DNA from: Allopseudospirillum japonicum
Lineage (GTDB): Bacteria; Pseudomonadota; Gammaproteobacteria; Pseudomonadales; Halomonadaceae
Reading direction: 5' to 3'
DNA: 52,763 bases
Assembly: GCF_900108915.1 (NCBI RefSeq)
Contig: NZ_FNYH01000014.1
Coordinates: forward strand, 1 to 52,763
Positions 8,958 to 18,626 of the stretch are shown here, piece by piece. Under the pieces are notes generated by a model, which was given only the letters and a program-made list of their open reading frames with translations, was not told where the DNA came from and ran no database searches. The stretch's first letter is position 1. Each line of letters starts with the position of its first letter. A program made the position numbers and the translations under genes.

Positions 8958-9716
8958 TTACTCAATCACAATGTAGGAAGTAAGCGGACTTAAAGGTGAT
9001 CGACGAATGGAAAAGTTCTGCAAGCCTAAAACCTCTTTCACTGCTAATGTCTCACCCGGAAACTCAGGACAATTTAATTCATCAAATGCAAGAATACTTC
9101 CTTTTGTTAAATGTGGGAGAATTTCCTGCAAACAATTTTTTGTTGGTTCATATATATCAAAGTCAAAATAAGCGAGTGCAACAATAGTTTCAGGATGGCG
9201 CTGTAAGTAGTTAGGCAGGGTATTGCTGGCATCTCCTTTAACTAACTCAAACTTTTTTTTATGTGCAATAGGTGCATTTTGATTATGAAAATCTAGAATC
9301 TCATCTAATTGCTGCTCCCAATTTCCGGAAACGCTATAAGCACCTAGAGTACACATATTCCCATCTTTTTCATCCACAGATGGAAATCCAGAGAAAGTGT
9401 CAAAACCGATAATTTTTCTATTATAATTATAAGGCTCTAGCATACCTCTTAACGCAGAGAATAGTGCCATATTTTGGCCCCATCTAACACCAAACTCCAT
9501 AACAACACCATGTATGGGAATGATTTTCTCATATAAACTTTGTATAAAATTTATTCTAGCTAAATTCTGCCTTGTTATAAACAAGCCTAAGTTATCAAGA
9601 ATCTCTGTATCTGGTATTTGAGCTGTACGCAGCATATTGGCAAGCTTTTCTTTTGATAAAACTTCTTGATTTGTTGAACCTACAATAACCTTATGTTGGT
9701 TGTCGGTAGTTTTCAT
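8958..9716 (-). CDS. TylF/MycF-type SAM-dependent sugar O-methyltransferase
   Basis: A 252-residue class I methyltransferase of the macrocin O-methyltransferase (TylF) type. Motif I appears as V-M-E-F-G-V-R-W-G-Q-N, followed by I-I-G-F-D-T-F-S-G-F-P, the metal-associated D-F-D-I-Y-E-P-T, and A-F-D-E-L-N-C-P-E-F-P-G-E. TylF enzymes methylate sugar hydroxyls with a metal. Position between the GNAT and another methyltransferase in the pse operon points to methylation of the flagellar glycan or its precursor. The target position is unknown. Confidence 0.78.
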   Translation of the reverse strand: MKTTDNQHKVIVGSTNQEVLSKEKLANMLRTAQIPDTEILDNLGLFITRQNLARINFIQSLYEKIIPIHGVVMEFGVRWGQNMALFSALRGMLEPYNYNRKIIGFDTFSGFPSVDEKDGNMCTLGAYSVSGNWEQQLDEILDFHNQNAPIAHKKKFELVKGDASNTLPNYLQRHPETIVALAYFDFDIYEPTKNCLQEILPHLTKGSILAFDELNCPEFPGETLAVKEVLGLQNFSIRRSPLSPLTSYIVIE

Positions 9717-9742
9717 TTTTAATTTCCTTTTAAGAAAAAATT

Positions 9743-10630
9743 TTAATGAGTTGGAGATAGAAAACCAGTAATATTTCGTCCTAAGCCTACATCTGCAAGT
9801 GCCTCATAAAAATTATTGGCAGCCAAGCTCCCTTTAGCACCAATTAAATTCTCTAACATAATGCGTGCTTGATGTGCCAAAGGTCCTTGGTTAGGGTCTG
9901 ATATATAATTAGAGCCTTGATGAGCCAAATATATGTCAATTGGAAAGTCTGCTAACAAAGATTGGCATTGCCATCCAGTTGCTTGTGCTATAGATTTTAA
10001 GCTAATAGAATCAAAATAAGAAAGGTGATCAGGGATTGCAATCCAAAAGCGTCTTGGTATTGATTCATTTGCTAACAAACTTTCTTGTAGATCACTAAAA
10101 TCATTAGGCACGGTAACAATAAGGGTTCCTGTATCCTTAACAATATTTCTAATAGAGTTCAATAATGTGACTGGATCAGTTACATGTTCTAAAACATTAT
10201 TCAACCAAATTAAATCATAGCGTTTATTTTCTTTTATTCTTCTTTGTAGCAACTCAAATATATTGCCTTGTTCTACATAATCTAGAATGCTTGGATTCAT
10301 GTTTTTTATGCCGCTAATAGAATGATCCAAACCCTCTATATCCCAACCTCTCTTTTTAGACTCGGCAAGTGCAAATCCCTCACCACAACCAACATCTAGT
10401 ACTTTGCCAATCTGGAAACTGTCACCTTTTAGTGACTCTAGTTTATCTAATTTCTGGGAGATTTTTATCTTAATTACTTGTAGTTCTTCTTCTGAATATT
10501 TTCTTCTATAACTACCACATTCGTTTTGGTAGTATTTATTGGCATAATAATCTGATAACTCTTGTTCGGATGGTTTGTTAATAACCTGCCAGAATCCAAG
10601 TGGGTGTTTTTCTAATCTAGTGTCATTCAT
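9743..10630 (-). CDS. Class I SAM-dependent methyltransferase
   Basis: A 295-residue methyltransferase of the Methyltransf_23 type. Motif I is V-L-D-V-G-C-G-E-G-F near residue 78, motif II-like acidic residue follows in I-E-G-L-D-H, and the post-I segment is Y-D-L-I-W-L-N-N-V-L-E-H-V. Many enzymes of this type act on sugars or lipids in surface-polysaccharide clusters. It lies 18 bp downstream of pseI and is probably co-transcribed. Substrate unknown. Confidence 0.75.
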   Translation of the reverse strand: MNDTRLEKHPLGFWQVINKPSEQELSDYYANKYYQNECGSYRRKYSEEELQVIKIKISQKLDKLESLKGDSFQIGKVLDVGCGEGFALAESKKRGWDIEGLDHSISGIKNMNPSILDYVEQGNIFELLQRRIKENKRYDLIWLNNVLEHVTDPVTLLNSIRNIVKDTGTLIVTVPNDFSDLQESLLANESIPRRFWIAIPDHLSYFDSISLKSIAQATGWQCQSLLADFPIDIYLAHQGSNYISDPNQGPLAHQARIMLENLIGAKGSLAANNFYEALADVGLGRNITGFLSPTH

Positions 10631-10648
10631 GTTAAATATATTCCCATA

Positions 10649-11689
10649 TTATTTTTTTATATGATCAAAAGTAAGTGGTGTCCCAAAATCTATATCATAA
10701 GCAGATGCTTTACCTATAATTTCATTGAGATACTTTGGTGGTAGTCCATTTGCAGGGCGAATAGACCTAATATTATCAGATGTAAATTTCTCACCTTTTT
10801 TTATTGATTTGACTACATATAATGACCTACGGTGTTTCAATACACCTGCTTCACTTTTGGTAGGGCGATAACAAGGAGAACCCACAGCAGACCAAGCGAT
10901 TTTAGTATGTTCTACTAGCTGCTTTAATTCATCTGGTTCAAGAGAAAAAGCACTATCAACACCACCTTCTGCACGCGATAACGTAAAATGCTTTTCAATA
11001 ATACAGGCACCTAGGGCAGTGGCTGCAGTAGCTGTAATATTATTTAAGGTATGATCAGAAAGCCCAACTAAAACGCCTGTTTGTTTTATTAGATCAGGGA
11101 TACTTGATAAATTTGCTTCTTCTGGTGGTGTAGGATAAGCACTAGTACAATGCAATAAGGCAATGTCCTTCGCACCTGCTTTTTGTGCAGATTTTACAGC
11201 AAGATCTATCTCTTCAAAAGAAGCCATGCCTGTTGAAATAATCACAGGCTTACCTTTGCTTGCCACATATTCTATTAACGGAATATCGACAATTTCTGGT
11301 GAAGCAATTTTATATGCAGGTGTATTTAGCTCTTCCAACATATCTACTGCAGAATAGTCAAAAGGCGCCGAAAATATGGTGATATCTACAGACTTTGCTT
11401 TTTCAAATAATCTTGCATGCCATTCCCAAGGTGTATGAGCTTCTTCATACAGTTCATATAGATATCTTCCATGCCATAGACCACCCTCCACTTTAAATTC
11501 TGGTGCATTATGGTTAATCGTTATCGTATCTGCACGATAAGTTTGCAGTTTAATAGCATCTGCCCCTGCTTTTTTTGCCTGCTCTATTAACTCAAATGCT
11601 CTATTAATATCACCATTATGGTTCCCTGACATTTCAGCAATAATGTAAGGTGGTGCATGCTTACTAATTAAACGACCGTTAATTTTCAT
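10649..11689 (-). CDS. pseI: Pseudaminic acid synthase PseI (NeuB family)
   Basis: A 346-residue condensing enzyme that joins phosphoenolpyruvate to the 6-deoxy diacetamido hexose to make pseudaminic acid. It has the NeuB N-terminal barrel: I-A-E-M-S-G-N-H-N-G at residues 17-26, K-L-Q-T-Y near 48, I-I-S-T-G-M-A, and I-E-K-H-F-T-L-S-R. A C-terminal SAF (antifreeze-like) domain follows, with H-R-R-S-L-Y-V-V and K-G-E. Adjacent pseF, pseC and pseB support pseudaminate over sialate or legionaminate. It starts 10 bp after pseF. Confidence 0.92.
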   Translation of the reverse strand: MKINGRLISKHAPPYIIAEMSGNHNGDINRAFELIEQAKKAGADAIKLQTYRADTITINHNAPEFKVEGGLWHGRYLYELYEEAHTPWEWHARLFEKAKSVDITIFSAPFDYSAVDMLEELNTPAYKIASPEIVDIPLIEYVASKGKPVIISTGMASFEEIDLAVKSAQKAGAKDIALLHCTSAYPTPPEEANLSSIPDLIKQTGVLVGLSDHTLNNITATAATALGACIIEKHFTLSRAEGGVDSAFSLEPDELKQLVEHTKIAWSAVGSPCYRPTKSEAGVLKHRRSLYVVKSIKKGEKFTSDNIRSIRPANGLPPKYLNEIIGKASAYDIDFGTPLTFDHIKK

Positions 11690-11699
11690 TATATTTCTC

Positions 11700-12413
11700 T
11701 TATAAGTAATTAAGAGTTAATTTTTCTTTCTGCCAGGCACTAAACATCCACTCTGCTCTTTTCCAATCTTCTATCGTATCTATATCTTGGACGCGAGAAA
11801 GTGGTAATTTTATAGGAACAGCATAATCACCAAAAACAGGTTTTCCACTTAGCCAAGCTTCTCTAGTACCCCAATAAAACTGACCAGCATCATGCCAGGC
11901 TTCTTCTAAATCTTGCGAACGAATATGAAAATTTTCTGGATTAAACATCTCAATTCGGCCCGAGGCATTTACACGCAGTGCACGTTGAATTGGAAAAGCA
12001 TAATTGGTTACGCTAAATGTAAAATCAGCTGCCTCTTCTTGTAAGCACTGCAATCCTTTTTGTAAATCCTGCGGTTGAATAAAAGGTGCTGTAGCATATA
12101 TACAGCATGCCAGCTTGACATTTTGCTTTGTTAGCTCTTGATATAAATTGATAGTATGTTCAATAACTGCTTGGGTCCCAGTAAAATCATCACTCAGTTC
12201 GGCAGGCCGCATAAAAGGAATTTCAGCACCATATTGTAAGGCGACATCTGCAATTTCTTGATCGTCAGTTGATACGATGACTCTATCAAAACAGCCAGAA
12301 CTTAAGGCAACTTCAATTGAGTAAGCAATTATAGGTTTGCCACAAAATGCTTTAATGTTTTTGCGTGGAATGCGTTTGCTGCCTCCACGAGCGGGGATAA
12401 TAGCAAGATTCAT
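11700..12413 (-). CDS. pseF: Pseudaminic acid cytidylyltransferase PseF
   Basis: A 237-residue CMP-sugar synthase. The nucleotide-binding signature A-R-G-G-S-K-R-I-P-R-K-N-I-K is at residues 8-21. S-T-D-D-Q-E-I-A-D and Y-A-T-A-P-F-I follow, and the late D-A-G-Q-F-Y-W-G and V-Q-D-I-D-T segments fit PseF. It activates pseudaminic acid with CTP for transfer to flagellin. Its stop abuts the pseI side at 10 bp, and its start directly touches the stop of the upstream methyltransferase, so translation is probably coupled. Confidence 0.92.
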   Translation of the reverse strand: MNLAIIPARGGSKRIPRKNIKAFCGKPIIAYSIEVALSSGCFDRVIVSTDDQEIADVALQYGAEIPFMRPAELSDDFTGTQAVIEHTINLYQELTKQNVKLACCIYATAPFIQPQDLQKGLQCLQEEAADFTFSVTNYAFPIQRALRVNASGRIEMFNPENFHIRSQDLEEAWHDAGQFYWGTREAWLSGKPVFGDYAVPIKLPLSRVQDIDTIEDWKRAEWMFSAWQKEKLTLNYL

Positions 12414-13460
12414 TTAAACCTCTTTAGATTTAAATAACATGATTTCAGAATGAAAACCGTCTGCTGTTTTAAATCCGAAAGGAATAACATTTTTTGTTAC
12501 TAACTGATAGTTTGGTAACATATGTTCATAATCTTCAGAAAAAATAGGCTTATCTACACCAAAACGATGTTGTGAACGCAATTGCTTTCCTTCACGCATA
12601 TTACGTAATAATATCCATTTTGCTTTAAGCCTATCAATATTATCAAGATAGTTCTTGACAATTTCTGGCTCCATTTCCTGAAAAGAGATGAAGTTTACAA
12701 ATAAGTCTATTTTTCCCCGTAAAGCTTCAATTTTCCAAGATGGTAGCACAGTTATTTTTTTAAGTTGATCAATAAATATTTCATCGTTATCCTTTAATTG
12801 TGAATACTCACTGAAGTTTTCTTGCATCACAATGTTTTTTAAATAATATTCTGAACAGAATATGGTTGGCGGAATATCTATATTAATATAGCTTGTATTT
12901 GGCATGGTTTGGTACACTATTTCACCTAAAGTACCAAACCCACCACCAATTTCCAATATTGAACCAATTTCTTCTAAATCAGTGTATTTTTTTAAAAATG
13001 ATAATCCGAGTAAATAGTTTAGTGATGATCTACTGTATTGCTTGCCTTCAATATCGAAATGTTCTATAGGAGATCCTATCTCACTTTCACTAAATTTTAG
13101 CAGATCAGGGGATTTGTTATTTGCATGTTCAGAGGCACAAAGCACACGATAATCAGCTAGAGCGGCACTATAACCAGAAAGAAAAGCATTTAAATAATTT
13201 TGCTGTTTTAAAGATAAGCCCTGACTTTCAACAAATTTTTTTAAAGAATGCATGGTCTCTTCTGGAAGTGCATTTCCAGGGTAACCATAAGTAGGAACAA
13301 AAAAGTTGAGTGCGCTTGGTAAATTCCGAAAATGAGCGACTCCCTTTTCAGATAGTTCTTCTATCATTAGCTTAGAAGCTTCTCTCCAAAACACACTTGG
13401 CTGATAAAGTGTTGACTGGCTTTCTAGTTCATTTAGTAATTCTTGATAAAATATATTCAT
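12414..13460 (-). CDS. Putative sugar O-methyltransferase
   Basis: A 348-residue protein with a central SAM-binding motif I, I-L-E-I-G-G-G-F-G-T-L-G-E. A long N-terminal helical region precedes it. The pattern fits the family annotated as putative sugar O-methyltransferase in polysaccharide clusters, including the stretch Y-S-R-S-S-L-N-Y-L-L-G and the late R-F-G-V-D-K-P. It sits between pseC and pseF, so it probably methylates the nonulosonic acid or the glycan. It is the third methyltransferase in this operon. The substrate cannot be told from sequence. Confidence 0.7.
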   Translation of the reverse strand: MNIFYQELLNELESQSTLYQPSVFWREASKLMIEELSEKGVAHFRNLPSALNFFVPTYGYPGNALPEETMHSLKKFVESQGLSLKQQNYLNAFLSGYSAALADYRVLCASEHANNKSPDLLKFSESEIGSPIEHFDIEGKQYSRSSLNYLLGLSFLKKYTDLEEIGSILEIGGGFGTLGEIVYQTMPNTSYINIDIPPTIFCSEYYLKNIVMQENFSEYSQLKDNDEIFIDQLKKITVLPSWKIEALRGKIDLFVNFISFQEMEPEIVKNYLDNIDRLKAKWILLRNMREGKQLRSQHRFGVDKPIFSEDYEHMLPNYQLVTKNVIPFGFKTADGFHSEIMLFKSKEV

Positions 13461-13488
13461 GTAATACCTTCAAAAAATAAAAATTGCT

Positions 13489-14646
13489 CTAAATAACAAT
13501 ATTTTTTACACTGGACACAATTTTATCTATTTGCGCTTGTGTCATCGATGGGAAAAGAGGCAGACTAATCACTTTTGAGTAATAGGCTTCTGCTATAGGG
13601 AAATCACCTCTATTAAATCCTTTCTGTTTGTAATAAGGCTGCATGTGTACAGGAATATAATGTAAATTGACGCCTATCCCCGCTGATTTTAGTTCACTAA
13701 AAATATCTATATGTGTTTTTTTTAACTTTTCCAAACAAAGTTGGATAGGATATAAATGGAATGCTGAATATGTCTCCTCGTCTTGATAAGGACAGGTAAA
13801 ATTTGTACCGGAAAATGCTTGATTATAATGCTGAGCAAGCATTCTACGCTTTTTGACAAACTCATCCAACCTTGTTAGTTGAGAAAGCCCCAAGGCAGCT
13901 TGGAGTTCCGTCATTCGATAATTAAAACCTAAATCTATTTGCTGATAATACCAAGGGCCATCCGGTAAGTGCGTCATCGCTTGAGGATCACGAGTAATAC
14001 CGTGACTACGCAATAAATGCATTTTCTCAGCTAATGCGCTTTGGTTTGTCGTAGCCATACCACCTTCAGCAGTGGTAATAATTTTCACTGGATGAAAACT
14101 AAAAACACAAATATCAGAATACTGGCAATGGCCTATATATTGGCCTTGATATTGACCACCAATAGCATGAGAAGCATCTTCAATAATTTTAAATCCATAT
14201 TCTTGACTTAATTGATAAATCCGCTGCATATTGCAGGACTGGCCCGCAAAATGTACTGGAATTACAATCTTTGGTAATCGATTTTCGGCTTTGGCCTGAA
14301 GTAATTTTTCTTCAAGTTTATTGGCACATAAATTATAAGTTTGCGGATCTATATCAACAAAATCAACTTGGGCTCCACAATAAAGCGCACAATTTGCCGA
14401 GGCAACAAAAGTGATTGGCGAGGTCCATAGCCAATCACCTTGAGTAAGTCCTAAAGCCAAACAAGCAAGATGCAAAGCACTGGTGGCACTATTAACAGCG
14501 ACGGCATGCTGTGCCCCTACTTTATTGGCAAGTGCTTGCTCAAATGCGGGCACTTGAGATCCTTGTGTTAAAAAATCAGATTTTAGTACCTGAATCACTG
14601 CATCTATATCTGCTTGAGAGATATCTTGACGGCCATAGGGGATCAT
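13489..14646 (-). CDS. pseC: PseC, UDP-4-keto-6-deoxy-AltNAc aminotransferase
   Basis: A 385-residue DegT/DnrJ-type PLP enzyme. It aminates the 4-keto product of PseB. The N-terminus M-I-P-Y-G-R-Q-D-I and the PLP-lysine motif F-H-P-V-K-I-I-T-T-A-E-G-G (Lys188) are characteristic. S-H-A-I-G-G and G-F-N-Y-R-M-T-E-L-Q-A-A-L-G are the other expected blocks. It is one base from pseB. The full length is present with no lesions, in contrast to the legC relic at 17344-17640. Confidence 0.95.
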   Translation of the reverse strand: MIPYGRQDISQADIDAVIQVLKSDFLTQGSQVPAFEQALANKVGAQHAVAVNSATSALHLACLALGLTQGDWLWTSPITFVASANCALYCGAQVDFVDIDPQTYNLCANKLEEKLLQAKAENRLPKIVIPVHFAGQSCNMQRIYQLSQEYGFKIIEDASHAIGGQYQGQYIGHCQYSDICVFSFHPVKIITTAEGGMATTNQSALAEKMHLLRSHGITRDPQAMTHLPDGPWYYQQIDLGFNYRMTELQAALGLSQLTRLDEFVKKRRMLAQHYNQAFSGTNFTCPYQDEETYSAFHLYPIQLCLEKLKKTHIDIFSELKSAGIGVNLHYIPVHMQPYYKQKGFNRGDFPIAEAYYSKVISLPLFPSMTQAQIDKIVSSVKNIVI

Positions 14647-14647
14647 A

Positions 14648-15703
<1,056 letters not shown>

Positions 15704-15764
15704 TTATTTTTGGTCTACTAATTAAGATCCAATTTTTTATCGGAAGTTTATTGAGGGCTAACTT

Positions 15765-16373
15765 ATGAACACAACCAACCTTTATCAGCAAGATATGCTG
15801 GTAACAAAAGCACATAAATCTAAAATGAAAAACCAGACCCCCAAAGTCCTGTGGTTTACGGGGCTTTCGGGGGCTGGAAAATCTACTTTAGCTAATGCAT
15901 TGGAAGTAGAGCTATACCATCTCGGCTATCATACGCATATTCTAGATGGTGACAACGTACGTCAAGGCTTAAATAAAGATTTAGGGTTTACTGATGCAGA
16001 TAGAGTTGAAAATATTCGTAGAATGGCGGAGGTTGCTAAGTTAATGAATGAAGCTGGTATTATAGTAATAACTGCTTTTATTTCTCCTTTTGCAAGTGAA
16101 CGAAAAATGGCGCGTCAGCTTATCGGAGAAAATCAGTTTATAGAAATCTTTGTGGATGTTCCTTTGCAAATTGCAGAAGCCCGTGATCCGAAAGGTTTAT
16201 ATAAAAAGGCAAGGCTGGGTGAGATAAAAAACTTTACAGGTATAGATTCTGTATATGAAGTCCCTAATGACCCTGATCTTCATATAAAAACAGACCAACT
16301 TTCTATACCTGAATGTGTAAAAACTATAATAAAGCACATGAAATTGAGCGGCTTTAGACCTGATACCTGCTGA
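15765..16373 (+). CDS. cysC: Adenylylsulfate (APS) kinase CysC
   Basis: A 202-residue kinase that phosphorylates APS to PAPS, the universal sulfate donor. The P-loop G-L-S-G-A-G-K-S is at residues 33-40, D-G-D-N-V-R near 61-66, and F-I-S-P-F at 105-109 holds the family's active-site serine. [11 protein letters not shown] follows. It is not beside cysDN or other assimilation genes. Instead its 3' end overlaps the 3' end of a sulfotransferase by 20 bp, which suggests that its PAPS feeds sulfation of the glycan. The ATG at 15765 follows GAGGG at a usual distance. Confidence 0.92.
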   Translation: MNTTNLYQQDMLVTKAHKSKMKNQTPKVLWFTGLSGAGKSTLANALEVELYHLGYHTHILDGDNVRQGLNKDLGFTDADRVENIRRMAEVAKLMNEAGIIVITAFISPFASERKMARQLIGENQFIEIFVDVPLQIAEARDPKGLYKKARLGEIKNFTGIDSVYEVPNDPDLHIKTDQLSIPECVKTIIKHMKLSGFRPDTC

Positions 16374-17340
16374 TATAGCTTTTAAGTTCTTCTGGGATGT
16401 AGTTACTTGATTCCAAATAATTAATCATGTTTTGTTGTATATTACTTTTTAGTTGGTGGCTTAACTTAAATTGGTAAAAATCTTTTTGTGGCTCTAAGTT
16501 AATGTCAAGCTTGCTTGCAAACTCTAACTCTTTACCTTTTGGCATGTTTTCAGTGAGTCTCCTACAAACTAACAGATTGTTTTTTTTATCAGAAATAATG
16601 GCGCTTTCTAATGCTGCCTCTGGGCCTGAATATTTCTTAGATAACTGGTGTGTTAAATGTCGCCTTTTATTAAGATGGGCAAGTATCTGTATTTGAAGAT
16701 TTGTTAGTTTGGTGTTTAATTTTTTAAATCCATAAATCAATCTTTCCTCAGGTATTTCGCAGCCTGTATGTTTGCTTAATATTTTCCAGAATCCATGTAA
16801 ATCATCTTTCATTAACTCAAAAGGTAAAATAATAATCTTAGCAAAATGCCTGCTATAAGCATCGCATAAATACTTTATATCTAAAGAGCTTTGAATGAAC
16901 ATAGACTGCTGATTCACAAAGTCTTGTGCGTCAGTGTAGCCACCTTGCTTAATGCTTTGGCTATAAATGGACCTAATCCAAGATAAAGGGTCTCTTACTA
17001 CTATTAATATAGTTTCTGAAATTTTTAATAGGCTCAACAGATAAGCTGTTTCATCAATATATGGCCTTATAAAATAAGAGTTTTCAGGCTCATTAAGATA
17101 AGCAGTAGAAAGGCTCTCGTGAGATACCACGACAGATTGACCATCAACAGAAGCATTATCAAATCTGATTTGAACTTCATTAGGATCTCTATCTAAACCT
17201 ATCGTTTTATCTCTGATGAAATAGATAAAGTCCTCCATACCACGCCAGCATAAGCAGTGATCTTTAGATTGAAACCAGACATTCTGCATATAAGTAGTGC
17301 CGGTTTTCATTAAACCTATATGAATAAAGTTGTTTTTCAT
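16354..17340 (-). CDS. PAPS-dependent sulfotransferase family protein
   Basis: A 328-residue protein with a sulfotransferase fold. The 5'-phosphosulfate-binding loop is [12 protein letters not shown] at residues 8-19, near the N-terminus as expected. The 3'-phosphate-binding segment [14 protein letters not shown] lies at 114-127. No signal peptide or membrane segment is evident, so it should act in the cytoplasm, where nucleotide sugars are made. Next to an APS kinase and inside a nonulosonate island, the simplest inference is sulfation of the flagellar sugar. Its start is three bases from the end of the legC relic, so it probably shares that transcript. Confidence 0.8.
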   Translation of the reverse strand: MKNNFIHIGLMKTGTTYMQNVWFQSKDHCLCWRGMEDFIYFIRDKTIGLDRDPNEVQIRFDNASVDGQSVVVSHESLSTAYLNEPENSYFIRPYIDETAYLLSLLKISETILIVVRDPLSWIRSIYSQSIKQGGYTDAQDFVNQQSMFIQSSLDIKYLCDAYSRHFAKIIILPFELMKDDLHGFWKILSKHTGCEIPEERLIYGFKKLNTKLTNLQIQILAHLNKRRHLTHQLSKKYSGPEAALESAIISDKKNNLLVCRRLTENMPKGKELEFASKLDINLEPQKDFYQFKLSHQLKSNIQQNMINYLESSNYIPEELKSYISRYQV

Positions 17341-17343
17341 TTT

Positions 17344-17640
17344 TTACCTTTGGTTCTGTAATAAAAATTCAGCTAGCTTAAAATCAAATTCATCATCTAT
17401 ATGTGGGGTAGCGGTCTCGTTGACGGTGGCAACGGCTGCTTTTGCCCCTGTATAAGCGGCTATTTATTGTTCAAAACGATCTACATATGCGCCAACACTA
17501 GAAACAAAGGTTGTTTCTAAGGTATCTAGTACGTATTCGCGTTCTTTTCCTGTAAACACAGGCGCATGTAAAGGAATAAAATCCTTGGTTTGATAATACT
17601 CACGAATAAAATCAATCAGGGGTGTCAGAGCATTAGACAT
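17344..17640 (-). pseudogene. Relic: N-terminus of a LegC-type aminotransferase joined to the C-terminus of a cytidylyltransferase-like gene
   Basis: The frame begins M-S-N-A-L-T-P-L-I-D-F-I-R and continues F-I-P-L-H-A-P-V-F, F-V-S-S-V-G-A-Y-V-D-R-F-E-Q, the start of LegC-type PLP aminotransferases. Codon 59 is TAA (17464-17466), where relatives have lysine. Reading through gives I-A-A-Y-T-G-A-K, A-V-A-T-V-N, still LegC. After about codon 75-80 the text changes to H-I-D-D-E-F-D-F-K-L-A-E-F-L-L, which resembles the C-terminus of CMP-nonulosonate synthetases (LegF/NeuA type). So an internal deletion seems to have fused two genes, with a separate nonsense change. The start overlaps the legB stop by eight bases, as in an intact operon. 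The cytidylyltransferase assignment is less sure than the LegC one. Confidence 0.75.
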
Positions 17641-18616
17641 TATAAATCCCTGCTTTATAGGCAGCGAGTTTTTCCGGCTGAGTAAACCAGGTTATCGTCG
17701 CTTGCAAACCTGTGCGAATATCATATTCGGGTTGCCACTGGGTGAGTGATGTAATTTTGGTATTATCACCCCACAAACGAAAAACTTCAGATTTTTGTGG
17801 GCGCAAGCGCTGTTCATCAGTGACAAAAGTCACATCTGCATCCATGATTTCCTTGATAAGATGCAAGGTATCAGCCACAGAAATTTCATAATTCGATGCA
17901 ATATTCACGGTTTCACCAATGGCTTGTTCACATTGAGCTAAGGCTAACAAACCACGGCAAGTATCTGCAACATAATTAAAATCTCTGGTCGGGCTGATAT
18001 CCCCCAGTTTGATTTCTTGAACCCCTGTGGCAATTTGACTAATGATAGTGGGAATGACAGCGCGTGCGGATTGCCTTGGGCCATAAGTATTAAAAGGACG
18101 GGCAATCGTCAACGGCAGATTAAAGGCATTATAAAAGCTCATTGCCATCGCATCAGCCGCTATTTTAGAAGCACTGTAGGGGGATTGCGCCTGTAATGGA
18201 TGGGCTTCATCAATAGGGATATAACGCGCCGTGCCATAGACCTCACTGGTGGAGGTATGAATCACGCGTTTCACTTGATTTTCTAATGCCGCCTGGCAAA
18301 TATTGAGTGTCCCCTTAATATTGGTATCAACATAAGTATCCGGCGCGACATAAGAATAAGGAATAGCAATTAAAGCTGCCAAGTGAAAAATAATATCCAC
18401 ACCTTGCGTAATATGCTTACAGTAATGTGGATCACGTATATCCCCTGTCAGCACTTGGACTTGCTTTAGATGGGCAATATCTTCTAACTATCCCCAAGTG
18501 TTAAAAGAATTATAATGTGCCAAGGCTTTCACTTGATAACCTTGTGCTAACAAAAGTTCTACCAGATGGGAACCAATAAAACCATCAGCACCAGTGACTA
18601 AGACTTCTTTATACAT
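17633..18616 (-). pseudogene. legB: LegB-type NAD-dependent 4,6-dehydratase, interrupted by an amber codon
   Basis: The full 327-codon frame from ATG 18616 encodes an SDR: V-T-G-A-D-G-F-I-G-S-H at residues 7-17, S-T-S-E-V-Y-G-T, then Y-S-A-S-K (catalytic Tyr and Lys), R-P-F-N-T-Y-G-P-R-Q-S-A-R-A-V-I-P. Codon 43 is TAG (18488-18490) in the context N-S-F-N-T-W-G-stop-L-E-D-I, where LegB relatives have tryptophan. Everything else is in frame. A downstream restart near 18454 would lack the nucleotide-binding fold, so the gene is probably dead. LegB makes the first intermediate of legionaminic acid. It lies 10 bp after the TPR glycosyltransferase. Confidence 0.85.
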
Positions 18617-18626
18617 AAAATCGTAC

